Shown: positions 7,151 to 15,780 of the stretch, piece by piece
How the letters are laid out: each line of letters opens with the position of its first letter
Numbering within the stretch: position 1 is the first letter of the stretch
Origin: Ruminococcus flavefaciens
Lineage (GTDB): Bacteria; Bacillota; Clostridia; Oscillospirales; Ruminococcaceae
Length of the DNA stretch: 47,616 nucleotides
Direction of reading: 5' to 3'
Assembly (NCBI GenBank): GCA_902762855.1
Contig: CACWPR010000024.1
Location: 1 to 47,616 of the forward strand
Made by a program: the position numbers and the translations under genes
The notes under the pieces: generated by a model
Seen by the model: the letters and a program-made list of their open reading frames with translations, nothing else
Told to the model about the DNA's origin: nothing
The model's database searches: none

Positions 7151-8011
7151 ATGATAAGTATACCGCTAAGTACTTTTACCAGCGATGACAGCTTTCCGTT
7201 TTACATCCATTACGGTGGTCATGACGAGCCGCTGTTCATGCATACCCATGACGGGTTCCTGGAGCTGGTCATTGTCATGAACGGGTCCGCTGTGCATATA
7301 GTAGATAACGAGCGCTTCACCATACGCAAAGGAGATGCCTTTGTGATAGGTCAGGATACCTGCCACGGCTATGATGCTCCGGTAGATTTCCGAATATGCA
7401 ATATCATGTTCCGGAAGAACTTCCTGGACCTTTCCGCCATGGACATCGCCGCATCAGAGGGCTTTCAGGCACTGTTCGTCCTTGAGCCTGCCGCATCCAG
7501 AAACACAGGATTTTGCAGCAATCTTCATCTTTCAGCAGATGAGTATGCAGAGGTCAGCAGGATAATAAAGCGCCTTGTAGATGAATATTTCTCGGACCGT
7601 CCCGGCCGCAAGACCATGATAAAGGGGGATTTTCTCCGGCTTACGGTGACCTTGTCACGGCTCTATGACATTGACAGGGTGAACATTGGGGAGGGGGTAA
7701 TAAAGCTGGCCAGACCGCTTGCCTACATCGAGCAGAATCTTGCAGAGGACATCAGCGTGGCTAAGCTGGCGGAGCTTGCCAACTATTCACAGCGCCAGCT
7801 CATCCGGCTTTTCCGGGAGGCATTTGACTGTGTACCCAGCGTATACATCACCCGACTCAGGATGAACACGGCCAAAGAACTGCTTTCGGAGACAGATATG
7901 CCTGTAGCGGCAGTAGGGGAGAAGTGCGGATATACCGACAGTAATTATTTCAGCAGGATATTCAGAAAGTCAACCGGTATGACTCCAACAGAATTCAGAA
8001 GGCACCGCTGA
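7151..8011 (+). CDS. AraC-family transcriptional regulator with cupin sensor domain
   Basis: 286 residues. The N-terminal cupin-like ligand-binding domain (about 20-150) has the HTHDGFLEL motif typical of sugar-responsive AraC regulators, and the C-terminal double helix-turn-helix DNA-binding domain (about 185-286) has the conserved YSQRQLIRLFREAF and GYTDSNYFSRIFRKSTGMTPTEF segments. GGAGG lies 7 bases before the ATG. Its position divergent from the GH5 cellulase suggests it responds to a cello- or xylo-oligosaccharide and controls the cellulase. The inducer is unknown. Confidence 0.92.
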   Translation: MISIPLSTFTSDDSFPFYIHYGGHDEPLFMHTHDGFLELVIVMNGSAVHIVDNERFTIRKGDAFVIGQDTCHGYDAPVDFRICNIMFRKNFLDLSAMDIAASEGFQALFVLEPAASRNTGFCSNLHLSADEYAEVSRIIKRLVDEYFSDRPGRKTMIKGDFLRLTVTLSRLYDIDRVNIGEGVIKLARPLAYIEQNLAEDISVAKLAELANYSQRQLIRLFREAFDCVPSVYITRLRMNTAKELLSETDMPVAAVGEKCGYTDSNYFSRIFRKSTGMTPTEFRRHR

Positions 8012-8045
8012 AATGTTATATTTTGGTTAACTTTTCCGATTTTAG

Positions 8046-8074
8046 TTGAAATATTGGTAAAAATATGGTATAAT
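8046..8074 (+). promoter_or_regulatory. sigma-A promoter for the GGDEF gene
   Basis: TTGAAA (8046-8051), 17 bp spacer, TATAAT (8069-8074), 27 bp before the start codon. Confidence 0.8.
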
Positions 8075-8101
8075 TGTTTATCTGATACCGGAGGGCAATT
8101 T

Positions 8102-9229
8102 ATGAATCTTCAATCTATTATAATTACAAATTGTATAGGTGCAGCCATGCTTGTTATCCTCCTTATCAGCAGCTACCTTGTAAGACAGCGGCATCAGCTA
8201 AGTGATAAGCTCTTTACGTACATGATAATCCTGACAGGAGCCTCCTGCCTTGTGGAAATGTGGACCTTCATAATAGATGGAGCCAGCTTCCATGGTGCAA
8301 AGGCTGCCGTGCTTTATGGAAACACATTTCTGTATCTTTCAAACCCTACAGTTGCGTTTCTGTGGTGTCTCTACGTGGACCTTCGGTTCTACGGCGATGA
8401 GCGCAGGATAAAAAAGTACTATGAGCTCATAGCGATCCCGACGCTTGTGTCGTACTTCTTAGTACTGCTGAATATCCGCACCGGCTGGCTGTTTACCGTT
8501 GATAAGAATAATGTATATGCACGTCAGCCTGCGGGGTACCTGATGTATTTGACACCACTGCTCTATCTGGGGTATTCGGTGTTTCTGAAATACAGGTATA
8601 ACAGGCGCTATGGCAAGACACATTTCTTCCCTATCTGGATGTTCCTTGTGCCGGTACTTATCGGCATCACTATGCAGATGCTTGTATACGGCATATCTCT
8701 GGCCTGGATGTCTGTTGCACTGGGACTTGTGGGAATATATATGAGCCTGCAAAACGAGCTCTCATACATTGACCCGCTCACTAAGCTCTACAACAGGAAT
8801 TATCTTGACCATATGATGAAAAATCTGGACAGACACAGTGGAAGTGCAGGCGGTCTTATGATAGATATAGACTATTTCAAGACTATCAATGACCGCTACG
8901 GGCATTCAGTGGGGGATAATGCGCTTGTAGATGCGGCAAGACTCATCCGAAGGGCAGTCCCGGAGAGTGCTGTGACGGTTAGGTTTGCCGGAGATGAGTT
9001 CATAGTCATACTTGACTCTGACAGCCTCAGCGGTCTTGATGACACTGAGCGCAGCATCAGGGAAGAGCTTGAACAGTTCAACAGCAGGAAAACCAGGCTA
9101 TATGAGCTGTCCTTTTCGATAGGAAAGAGCGTGTTCAGGTCAGGCATAGATACTGACAGATTTCTGAATGCTATGGATGAAGATATGTATAATGAAAAGC
9201 GTGAAAAGCACTGCCGGTCCACGGTCTGA
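8102..9229 (+). CDS. membrane-bound GGDEF diguanylate cyclase
   Basis: 375 residues. The first 220 or so hold about seven hydrophobic segments (an uncharacterised integral sensor), followed by a GGDEF domain (about 220-370) that should make cyclic di-GMP from two GTP. Catalytic features are DPLTKLYNRNYLD, DIDYFKTINDRYGH and RFAGDEF, where AGDEF replaces GGDEF and is usually still active. The RxxD inhibitory site expected a few residues before the motif is missing, so product inhibition may be absent. The ATG at 8102 is chosen because GGAGGGC precedes it. A single-gene unit between a consensus promoter and the tRNA promoter. Confidence 0.9.
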   Translation: MNLQSIIITNCIGAAMLVILLISSYLVRQRHQLSDKLFTYMIILTGASCLVEMWTFIIDGASFHGAKAAVLYGNTFLYLSNPTVAFLWCLYVDLRFYGDERRIKKYYELIAIPTLVSYFLVLLNIRTGWLFTVDKNNVYARQPAGYLMYLTPLLYLGYSVFLKYRYNRRYGKTHFFPIWMFLVPVLIGITMQMLVYGISLAWMSVALGLVGIYMSLQNELSYIDPLTKLYNRNYLDHMMKNLDRHSGSAGGLMIDIDYFKTINDRYGHSVGDNALVDAARLIRRAVPESAVTVRFAGDEFIVILDSDSLSGLDDTERSIREELEQFNSRKTRLYELSFSIGKSVFRSGIDTDRFLNAMDEDMYNEKREKHCRSTV

Positions 9230-9261
9230 GGGCCGGCAGAAAAATTTTTTTCAAAAACCTC

Positions 9262-9290
9262 TTGACAAACCCTTTTTTTTCTGATATAAT
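9262..9290 (+). promoter_or_regulatory. consensus promoter for tRNA-Leu
   Basis: Perfect TTGACA (9262-9267), 17 bp spacer, perfect TATAAT (9285-9290), as expected for a stable RNA gene 29 bp downstream. Confidence 0.92.
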
Positions 9291-9318
9291 ATTAAGGCAG
9301 TCAGATGAACTGTGTAAT

Positions 9319-9403
9319 GCGAGTGTGCTGGAATAGGCAGACAGGCACGTTTGAGGGGCGTGTGTCGAAGGACGTATGGGTTCAAGTCCCATTACTCGCA
9401 CCA
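9319..9403 (+). tRNA. tRNA-Leu (anticodon GAG)
   Basis: 85-nt class II tRNA. The acceptor stem GCGAGTG pairs with TACTCGC (one G-T at the base). The D-arm uses CTG/CAG. The anticodon stem CACGT/GCGTG holds the loop TTGAGGG with anticodon GAG at 9353-9355, reading CUC/CUU Leu codons. A variable arm (TGTC/GACG) marks a Leu/Ser-type tRNA, and the T-arm is ATGGG-TTCAAGT-CCCAT. Discriminator A and an encoded CCA end the gene. Confidence 0.95.
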
Positions 9404-9440
9404 GAAAGAGTCATGCAAATGCGTGACTCTTTCTTTTTAT
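9404..9440 (+). terminator. terminator of tRNA-Leu
   Basis: Stem 9404-9416 with 9421-9433 (13 pairs including one wobble, AAAT loop) followed by TTTTTAT. Confidence 0.88.
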
Positions 9441-9460
9441 TAATATGTGCTCATATGAAA

Positions 9461-9482
9461 GGGGAGGCCAGAAGGCCTCCCC
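9461..9482 (-). terminator. terminator of tadA
   Basis: Perfect 9-bp GC-rich stem GGGGAGGCC/GGCCTCCCC with a 4-nt loop, 11 bp past the tadA stop on the minus strand, followed by a short T stretch. Confidence 0.7.
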
Positions 9483-9493
9483 AATGTGTTTAT

Positions 9494-9949
9494 TTACTTT
9501 TTTGACTTCCGCAGGTCTCTGAAAAACTGAGTCAGGATGCCGGAGCACTCCTCCTCCATAACTCCGCCGATGACTTCCGGACGGTAGTTGTATGGCAGGG
9601 AGAACATCTTCTGTACCGACTCCGCTGAGCCGCTTTTTGGGTCGTAGGCGCCGAAGTACACCTGGTCTATCCGGGAGTTGATTATAGCTCCGCAGCACAT
9701 GGGACAGGGCTCCAGAGTGACATAAAGGGCACAGTCCGGGAGCCGCCAGCCACCCAGGGTACGGCAGGCCATATCAATGGCCATGAGCTCAGCGTGTGCA
9801 AGGGCATTCTTTGCTTTTTCACGCATATTCCGGCCCTCTCCGACTATTTCTCCGGTGCTTCGCTTTACAACGACAGCACCTACCGGTACCTCGCCTTCTG
9901 CATAGGCCTCTCTGGCCAGCTCAAGAGCACGGCTCATGTATTTATCCAT
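9494..9949 (-). CDS. tadA: tRNA-specific adenosine deaminase
   Basis: 151-residue zinc enzyme converting adenosine 34 to inosine in tRNA-Arg(ACG), allowing decoding of CGN codons. Cytidine/deoxycytidylate deaminase fold; the zinc site and catalytic Glu are visible as HAE (NALAHAELMAI) and PCPMCCGA (PCxxC). Length is normal. The ribosome binding site AAGGAGAC overlaps the end of the 10-bp gap to the upstream membrane protein gene, so the two are probably co-transcribed although functionally unrelated. Confidence 0.94.
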   Translation of the reverse strand: MDKYMSRALELAREAYAEGEVPVGAVVVKRSTGEIVGEGRNMREKAKNALAHAELMAIDMACRTLGGWRLPDCALYVTLEPCPMCCGAIINSRIDQVYFGAYDPKSGSAESVQKMFSLPYNYRPEVIGGVMEEECSGILTQFFRDLRKSKK

Positions 9950-9958
9950 AATGTCTCC

Positions 9959-11125
9959 TTAAAAAAACAGTACTACCATGGCCTGAACCAGGCATATACC
10001 TGCAATTGCTATGAATGGAGAGCATTTTAAAGCATAGGTCACACGGCTCATTGGAGTGCTCTCCGACTTGTAAATTGCCAGGACCTTTTTATCCTTGCGC
10101 TTGCCGAGTATCTGGACCACACCGGCGATGAGCACTCCCAGCAGAAAAATACCTATCATGAAGAAGTTCCTTTTCAGCACCATGCTTGGAGTAGGGTCGC
10201 CCTGGAGGATAATGAGTGCAAATAGATAGAGCTTGTAGATTATCCTTACGAATATAGCCGTGAGGATAGTACCGCTGCGTATCATTCCCACTGATGCGAC
10301 TACAGATATAAGTATAGCCGCAGGGTACTCACGGAAGTCGTTTGCCAGAAGCATAGCCACTATAGTGGATATAGCAAAGGCAAATCGGTCTCCGAACTGC
10401 CGCAGAGCGCCAAAAACGGCTCCACGGAGGCAGAGCTCAGTGAGAGTTGAGACAGCGAGTATATCAAAGAATGTGTACACCACGAATTCACGCTGGTTCC
10501 ATGCTGAGAGGTCGGAATCAACGGAGCTGAAATAGTTGTAGATGTCACGGGTAGAGCTTGAATATGCTGTTGGCAGGCAGACTATAGTGCAGACTACCAT
10601 TGCCATGCCTATTGCTGAAAGTATCTCAGCGGAGTCGTTTACACGGCTCATGAACTCCACTTTCAGAGGCATTTTCATTTTAAGGTGAAGATAAACAAGC
10701 GGGATAATGAGGGTAAGGCTGGTTATAACGAGCATGGCGGTCACTATCTCGACGCTTCCGCCGTAAATGCCGGAGCTGAACAGTGAGGTATGTATATCCA
10801 CGCCGATGAAGTCGAGGATGAAAATGGCCGCAGTACCAAGTATTTTGTCAGTTACCACGTATATGAGCATGGCTATGCCTACGATATGCATGATATTGCT
10901 GATAACACGTTTCTCGGTCTCAGTTTGGGACTTGTTCTCAAAGCCTCGGCTGTCGTTAAAGACTTTTTCACGGGAGTTTGTCTCGAATCTGAAAGCACAT
11001 GGATTTTTGGACCTGCGCCACTCCTTGAATCTCTCGTTATATTCCTTACTCTGGACAGTGGGGTCGAAATCTTCTATGACATTAATGACAGCGTCAGTTC
11101 TGTCAGCCGATTTATTATTCACCAC
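9959..11125 (-). CDS. degenerate CPBP-like membrane protein
   Basis: 388 residues. A charged cytoplasmic N-terminus (about 1-75) precedes eight or so membrane segments. The segment STLTELCLRGAVFGALRQ aligns with the CPBP motif EExxxRG, but the first Glu is Thr, the expected FxxxH motif reads as an Ala/Leu/Asn-rich stretch without His, and no final HxxxN is seen. It is therefore probably a catalytically dead relative of CPBP proteases. Two consecutive GTG codons (11125 and 11122) are possible starts; the second has better spacing to GGAGG, so the start is uncertain by one codon. Divergent from the intact CPBP gene at 11415 and upstream of tadA. Confidence 0.72.
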   Translation of the reverse strand: MVNNKSADRTDAVINVIEDFDPTVQSKEYNERFKEWRRSKNPCAFRFETNSREKVFNDSRGFENKSQTETEKRVISNIMHIVGIAMLIYVVTDKILGTAAIFILDFIGVDIHTSLFSSGIYGGSVEIVTAMLVITSLTLIIPLVYLHLKMKMPLKVEFMSRVNDSAEILSAIGMAMVVCTIVCLPTAYSSSTRDIYNYFSSVDSDLSAWNQREFVVYTFFDILAVSTLTELCLRGAVFGALRQFGDRFAFAISTIVAMLLANDFREYPAAILISVVASVGMIRSGTILTAIFVRIIYKLYLFALIILQGDPTPSMVLKRNFFMIGIFLLGVLIAGVVQILGKRKDKKVLAIYKSESTPMSRVTYALKCSPFIAIAGICLVQAMVVLFF

Positions 11126-11354
11126 GACACCTCCGTTCAGGAAATGATTTAGGTGCGGTCATGCAGAGAGCGGTACGACCGGCCGATGCCGGAAATATCC
11201 CCGAAAATACTGCTGAAAACTGCATGATATTACAATTACACATAATAATGATACCATAATACCGGAGGTTCAGTGTTATTATTTTAGCGATATATTCTGA
11301 ATAATATGTTAATATATGAAAAGTTTTGTGTATACCATTTCTGCCGGCTTGCTA

Positions 11355-11383
11355 TTTACAATCCAACGGAAATGTGGTACAAT
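11355..11383 (+). promoter_or_regulatory. sigma-A promoter for the second CPBP protease gene
   Basis: TTTACA (11355-11360), 17 bp spacer, TACAAT (11378-11383), 31 bp before the start codon. The -10 and its context closely resemble the promoter of the first CPBP gene at 1949-1977. Confidence 0.85.
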
Positions 11384-11414
11384 ATAGAGTACAGATAGAA
11401 CAAGGAGGCGAAGT

Positions 11415-12608
11415 ATGTCCGACTTTATAAGCGAAGAGCAGCACCACGCAGAAGTGGCAGCGCTCAACCATGAAATATACAGACTGACCAGACATATAAA
11501 CGAAACAGAGCAGGCCAGAGCTGAGGAGGATACTCCGGACCCGTATGACCCATTCGGCAACCCTACAGAGTACCGTGACTTCCGTGACGATTACTCAGAG
11601 GTGCTGCCGCCGATAAAAACTCCGGCCTATAAGATAGACCTTGAACCCGGCTATGAAGAGCGTCGGAGACTCAAACACTTCTATGCAGTAGGCGGCTGGT
11701 GTGCTCTTTTACAGTTCGTTTTTTCGACTATTGCAGGGTTCGTTATTCTCCGTGGAATTATGAAATACATAATGGAAATGAACCCCAGTGCTGACGATAC
11801 GTCAGTATACACATTTATAAAGGGTTCGTCCATACTTGCAGCGGTCAACATGATAATTTACATCGCCGCAAACGTCATATTTGCTGTCATCGGAATGAAA
11901 ATGGCAGATGTCAAGCCGTCATCACTGATAAAGACAAAGGACTACGACATAGGCAGAGCCATACAGTACTGCACAGCGGCAATGTTCATTTGGGTGGCAT
12001 CGTCCTACATATCTATCGGAGTCAACGACATCTTTACGAAATACGGCTATTCAACCGACGTAATGGACTCAGATGGAATGGCAGTAACGAAGCTGGGATT
12101 TGCAATATCAGTCATCTACACCTGCGTTATAGCTCCGGTAACTGAGGAGCTATTCTTCCGTGGAATGCTGCTGAGAGTCTTTTCAAAGGCGAATCAGAGG
12201 TTTGCAGTATTTGCAACAGCTGTGTTCTTCGGACTTGCTCACGGCAATCTGCCGCAGTTCATGCTGGCATTCCTGCTGGGAATATTCCTGGCTCACATCA
12301 CTCTGAAGCACGGCTCCATAATACCGTCGATAGTGGTACACATATTTGTCAATACTTTTGTTACCATAATGGGTGAAATGGACCTTACCGGTGACAGGCT
12401 CATCGTTTTCAACCTTGTGCTGGAGGCACTTGCGGCCTTCGGACTGCTGATGCTGCTGATATTCCGCAGTAAGGATAAGCTCCCGGCTACAACTCCTGCA
12501 CAGAGCAGAAGAGGATTTGCACTGGCAAAGTCAACGTTCGGAGTTATAGCAGCATTTGTATTGCAGCTCGCCTATCTCATTTACCTGCTGCTTTCAAATA
12601 CCGTGTGA
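11415..12608 (+). CDS. CPBP family intramembrane metalloprotease, second copy
   Basis: 397 residues with a long acidic, His/Glu-containing cytoplasmic N-terminus (about 1-85) and about eight membrane segments. The three CPBP motifs are intact: EELFFRG, FGLAH, and HIFVN, matching the metal-binding residues of the family. AAGGAGG is well placed before the ATG. It lies divergent from the degenerate relative at 9959-11125, so the two could form a pair of active and regulatory subunits. Substrate unknown; roles in membrane protein processing or self-immunity are known in the family. Confidence 0.88.
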   Translation: MSDFISEEQHHAEVAALNHEIYRLTRHINETEQARAEEDTPDPYDPFGNPTEYRDFRDDYSEVLPPIKTPAYKIDLEPGYEERRRLKHFYAVGGWCALLQFVFSTIAGFVILRGIMKYIMEMNPSADDTSVYTFIKGSSILAAVNMIIYIAANVIFAVIGMKMADVKPSSLIKTKDYDIGRAIQYCTAAMFIWVASSYISIGVNDIFTKYGYSTDVMDSDGMAVTKLGFAISVIYTCVIAPVTEELFFRGMLLRVFSKANQRFAVFATAVFFGLAHGNLPQFMLAFLLGIFLAHITLKHGSIIPSIVVHIFVNTFVTIMGEMDLTGDRLIVFNLVLEALAAFGLLMLLIFRSKDKLPATTPAQSRRGFALAKSTFGVIAAFVLQLAYLIYLLLSNTV

Positions 12609-12610
12609 AT

Positions 12611-12646
12611 AAAAACGGCGTACATCTGATGTACGCCGTTTTTTAT
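12611..12646. terminator. bidirectional terminator between the CPBP and rodA genes
   Basis: Perfect 12-bp stem (12614-12625 with 12629-12640) and CTG loop, with AAAAA before and TTTTTT after, serving both convergent genes. Confidence 0.92.
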
Positions 12647-12655
12647 TGCATTTTA

Positions 12656-13816
12656 TCAATCGTCATTATCATCGTAGAATACGTTATACGTTACGGCACG
12701 GTGGCTGTAGGTGCTGAGTACCAGGCCGATAACTGCATACATACTTATCATGGCAGTGCCTCCGGCGCTCAGGAAAGGCAGCGGTACTCCGATAACGGGA
12801 GCAGCTTTGAGGACCATTCCGATATTCATTATGCAGTGGGATAGCATCAGACCGAATGCTCCCATGCAGATGAAGCGTCCCAGGCGGTCACGGGTGACAC
12901 GGCTGTCTGCGAATATTTTAAGGCAGATGTAAGCGAGAATGATGAGAAGTCCGATGGAACCAAGAAATCCGAATACCTGGCCTACATAGGTGAAGATGAA
13001 GTCATTGTGTATCTCAGGGACGTAGACATAGCTGTCGGCATCCTTGAAGAGGCCCTTTCCGAATACACCTCCTGATTTCAGGGCTGCAAGGCCAAGGTCC
13101 TGCTGGTACTCGATGTTCTCAGGGTCGGTGCCGGGGTGAAAGAGTATGGTTATTCTCTTCTTGTGGAAGGAGTCCAGAGCGAAGAACCACATTCCTGCTA
13201 CGGCTCCGCCGATAGCAAAGGGAGCTGCCAGAAGGTACTTCCAGGATATTCTTGCAGAGCATATCATGCATCCGAAAATAGCTGCAAATACTATGGCTGT
13301 TCCGTAGTCGCCCTGGAGTCCGACAATACCGATAGGTATGGCTCCGTGGAGCAGCAGAAGGAGCATATGGGCAGGTTTGTTCATATCCTCCTCGTCACGG
13401 GAGAGGTGATAGCCGAAGGTGAGTATGAAAGCGAGCTTCAGCAGCTCTGAAGGCTGGAAGTTGAAGCCGCCTATCTGTATCCAGGCCTGGTCGTCGGCGC
13501 CGGAGCGCTGATAGCCCAGTGACGTAAACGTCAGGGCCACAAGAGCCAGAGCCAATGGAGCAAATACGAACCACAGCTTTACCAGCTTGCGGTAGTCTAT
13601 CAGGGAGATGAACACCGCCCCGAAAAGGCCAATGCCCATTGAAATTAGCTGGGTCTTCCAATAGCTGGGACCTACTCCCTCGATGTCGCTTATGCCGCTT
13701 TCTACGATTGAATATATCAGCAGTGTACTTATCACAGCACAGAGGGTGACTGCAAAGAGCAGTCCGGCATCTACGTTGTGTTTATTGACTGATAGCTTTC
13801 TGAATACTGATCTCAT
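12656..13816 (-). CDS. rodA: RodA/FtsW/SpoVE family peptidoglycan glycosyltransferase
   Basis: 386-residue membrane protein with about ten transmembrane helices. SEDS-family signatures include the FQPSELLKLAFIL segment, QGDYGTAIVF, and GVPLPFLSAGGTAMI near the C-terminus. SEDS proteins polymerise lipid II into glycan chains together with a class B penicillin-binding protein. The length and the absence of a clear FtsW-type context favour RodA; FtsW or SpoVE cannot be excluded. The ATG at 13816 has AAAGGAAAA upstream; the open frame extends further but without a site. It lies 70 bp downstream of comM on the same strand. Confidence 0.85.
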   Translation of the reverse strand: MRSVFRKLSVNKHNVDAGLLFAVTLCAVISTLLIYSIVESGISDIEGVGPSYWKTQLISMGIGLFGAVFISLIDYRKLVKLWFVFAPLALALVALTFTSLGYQRSGADDQAWIQIGGFNFQPSELLKLAFILTFGYHLSRDEEDMNKPAHMLLLLLHGAIPIGIVGLQGDYGTAIVFAAIFGCMICSARISWKYLLAAPFAIGGAVAGMWFFALDSFHKKRITILFHPGTDPENIEYQQDLGLAALKSGGVFGKGLFKDADSYVYVPEIHNDFIFTYVGQVFGFLGSIGLLIILAYICLKIFADSRVTRDRLGRFICMGAFGLMLSHCIMNIGMVLKAAPVIGVPLPFLSAGGTAMISMYAVIGLVLSTYSHRAVTYNVFYDDNDD

Positions 13817-13886
13817 TGTTTTCCTTTCTTTATATCTATTGAGAGTGACCGTATTACTTGTATATGACAGGCCGTGCAGCAAAGTG

Positions 13887-15419
13887 TCATTCGCTGCCGC
13901 TCCAGTATTTTCTGTCAAGACTACGGAACTGTGCCGCTGCACCTATGTGGGACTTCTTTATGACCTCTGAGTTGTCTATATCGGCAATGGTACGGGCGAC
14001 CTTCAATATCCTGTCGTAGGCTCTCGCACTGAGTCCCAGGCGGTCGAATACGTTTTTCAGCAGAGCTTCTGCCTGTTCATCCATAGGACACATTTCCTGG
14101 AGCTTGTCCGGGCCTATAAGGGCGTTGCAGGTGATCCCTGTGCCACGGAATCTTTCCTCCTGTATTTTTCTTGCAGCCATGACTCTCTTTCTTATTTCTG
14201 AGGATGACTCCTCCTTGACAGTTGAAGAAAGGTCTCCGAATTCAACGGGAGCCACTTCAATATGCAGGTCAAATCGGTCCAGCAGGGGACCGGATATTTT
14301 TGAAAGATAAGCCCCTACCTTCTTCTGAGAGCAGATGCACTTTCTCTTAGGGTGGCCGTAATATCCGCATGGACATGGGTTCATGGCTCCTATGAGCATG
14401 ATAGTGCAGGGGTATGAGACAGAACCTGATACTCTTGCGATAGTCACCTTTCTGTCCTCAAGGGGTTGACGGAGTATCTCCAGTGTTCTGCGGTCAAATT
14501 CAGCAAGCTCGTCCAGAAACAGCAGTCCGTTGTGTGCCAGCGACACTTCTCCCGGATGAGGGATAGTACCTCCGCCTGCAAGTCCTGCCGCAGAGATAGT
14601 ATGATGAGGTGCCCGGAAGGGCCTTTTGGTTATTATGGGATTTTCGGGAGTGAGAAGTCCGGAAATGGAATGTATCTTTGTAGTTTCCAGTGCCTCCTCA
14701 AAGGTAAGGGGAGGGAGTATGGAGGGCATACGCTTGGCAAGCATACTCTTTCCGCTTCCGGGAGAGCCGATGAGAAGTGCATTGTGACCTCCGGCTGCGG
14801 CTATTTCCAGAGCCTTCTTTGCAGTATTCTGTCCCCTTACGTCAGAGAAATCCAGGACCTCACTGTAGGCAGCCTCCGGCGGAGCGAAGTGCTCACAGGG
14901 AGTAAGACTCTCAATGCCACGGAAGTGATTTATAAGCTGTGAGGCATTTTCAACAGCATAGATCTCCACACCGTCGATAACTGAGGCCTCACTTGCGTTT
15001 TCAGCCGGAACAAAAACTGCCGGGATGCCCTTTTCTCTTGCGAGCATGACCATGGGCAGAACTCCGTTTATCCTGCGAATATCGCCGTTGAGGGACATTT
15101 CTCCGATGAATGAACAGCCGTCAAGAGGGCGGTCTATCATATTCATTGCTTTCAGCACTGCCATAAAAATGGCCATGTCGTGTACTGAGCCGCTCTTTTT
15201 TGTATCGGCCGGTGCAAGGTTGACCATTACCTGTGCCACAGGGAAGCTGATATTGCAGGACCTGAGTGCTGCACGTATACGTTCACGGCTCTCCTTGACT
15301 ACAGTGTCCGGCAGGCCTACTATGTCGAAGATAGGATTTCCACGGCTGATGTCAATTTCCACATCCACCGGGAAAGCGTTAAGTCCGAAAAGTCCCAGAC
15401 TTGATATTTTAGCGAACAT
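13887..15419 (-). CDS. comM: YifB/ComM family Mg-chelatase-like AAA+ ATPase
   Basis: 510 residues. An N-terminal Lon-protease-like fold (about 20-140, lacking protease function in this family) is followed by a magnesium-chelatase ChlI-type AAA+ domain with Walker A GSPGSGKSMLAKRM near 218, Walker B LLFLDELAEF, and a C-terminal Mg-chelatase helical domain containing conserved Cys (NPCPCGYYG). ComM is a hexameric helicase promoting branch migration during natural transformation; the role in Firmicutes is less clear. GGAGGGG lies before the ATG. A TTTACA/TATACT promoter is visible upstream and rodA follows. Confidence 0.92.
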   Translation of the reverse strand: MFAKISSLGLFGLNAFPVDVEIDISRGNPIFDIVGLPDTVVKESRERIRAALRSCNISFPVAQVMVNLAPADTKKSGSVHDMAIFMAVLKAMNMIDRPLDGCSFIGEMSLNGDIRRINGVLPMVMLAREKGIPAVFVPAENASEASVIDGVEIYAVENASQLINHFRGIESLTPCEHFAPPEAAYSEVLDFSDVRGQNTAKKALEIAAAGGHNALLIGSPGSGKSMLAKRMPSILPPLTFEEALETTKIHSISGLLTPENPIITKRPFRAPHHTISAAGLAGGGTIPHPGEVSLAHNGLLFLDELAEFDRRTLEILRQPLEDRKVTIARVSGSVSYPCTIMLIGAMNPCPCGYYGHPKRKCICSQKKVGAYLSKISGPLLDRFDLHIEVAPVEFGDLSSTVKEESSSEIRKRVMAARKIQEERFRGTGITCNALIGPDKLQEMCPMDEQAEALLKNVFDRLGLSARAYDRILKVARTIADIDNSEVIKKSHIGAAAQFRSLDRKYWSGSE

Positions 15420-15456
15420 TCCGGTCGCCCCTCCTTTTTTAAGTGTCTATTATTAT

Positions 15457-15485
15457 AGTATACCACTTTTCTTCGGAAATGTAAA
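15457..15485 (-). promoter_or_regulatory. promoter for comM
   Basis: Read on the minus strand: TTTACA (15485-15480), 17 bp spacer, TATACT (15462-15457), 38 bp before the comM start. Confidence 0.78.
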
Positions 15486-15555
15486 TAGTTAGCAGGAAGG
15501 AAAGCATAAATAGAAACGGCTGTGTGAAATTATTTCAGACTGCTGTGTAAGCATC

Positions 15556-15584
15556 TTTACATTAAAATGAGATTATGTTATAAT
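15556..15584 (+). promoter_or_regulatory. promoter for the GT39-like gene
   Basis: TTTACA (15556-15561), 17 bp spacer, TATAAT (15579-15584). The transcript would run through the inserted inverted-repeat element at 15623-15761 before reaching the gene. Confidence 0.78.
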
Positions 15585-15622
15585 TGATTTATAAGTCTGT
15601 CAGTGTCAGGATACTGAAGGCT

Positions 15623-15761
15623 TATAGGCAATACCGCACAAAGATTGTGCTGAAGATGCGCCGTGAGATTTTTCGTCAGATTGTATAGAAATTCCGCAGG
15701 CATACTGACGTATGTCAAGGGTACAAAGACGTCAGTCGGTCTTTGTGCGGTGTTGCCTATA
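15623..15761. mobile_element. MITE-like element with 22-bp terminal inverted repeats
   Basis: 139-bp element whose ends, 15623-15644 and 15740-15761, are inverted repeats identical at 21 of 22 positions (ends begin TATAGGCAAYACCGCAC). There is no internal gene. The outermost TA/TATA could be a TA-type target duplication as for IS630/mariner-like elements, which is an inference. The interior has smaller dyads (CATAC-TGAC-GTATG). It sits in the 5' untranslated region of the next gene and its right end touches that gene's ribosome binding site. A third, solitary copy of the end sequence is at 31320-31341. Confidence 0.75.
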
Positions 15762-15780
15762 TGAAAAAGGGGTGGATATA

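Noticed and set aside
14466..14942. Plus-strand open frame inside comM
   Set aside because: Antisense to the conserved Walker A/B region of comM; no ribosome binding site.
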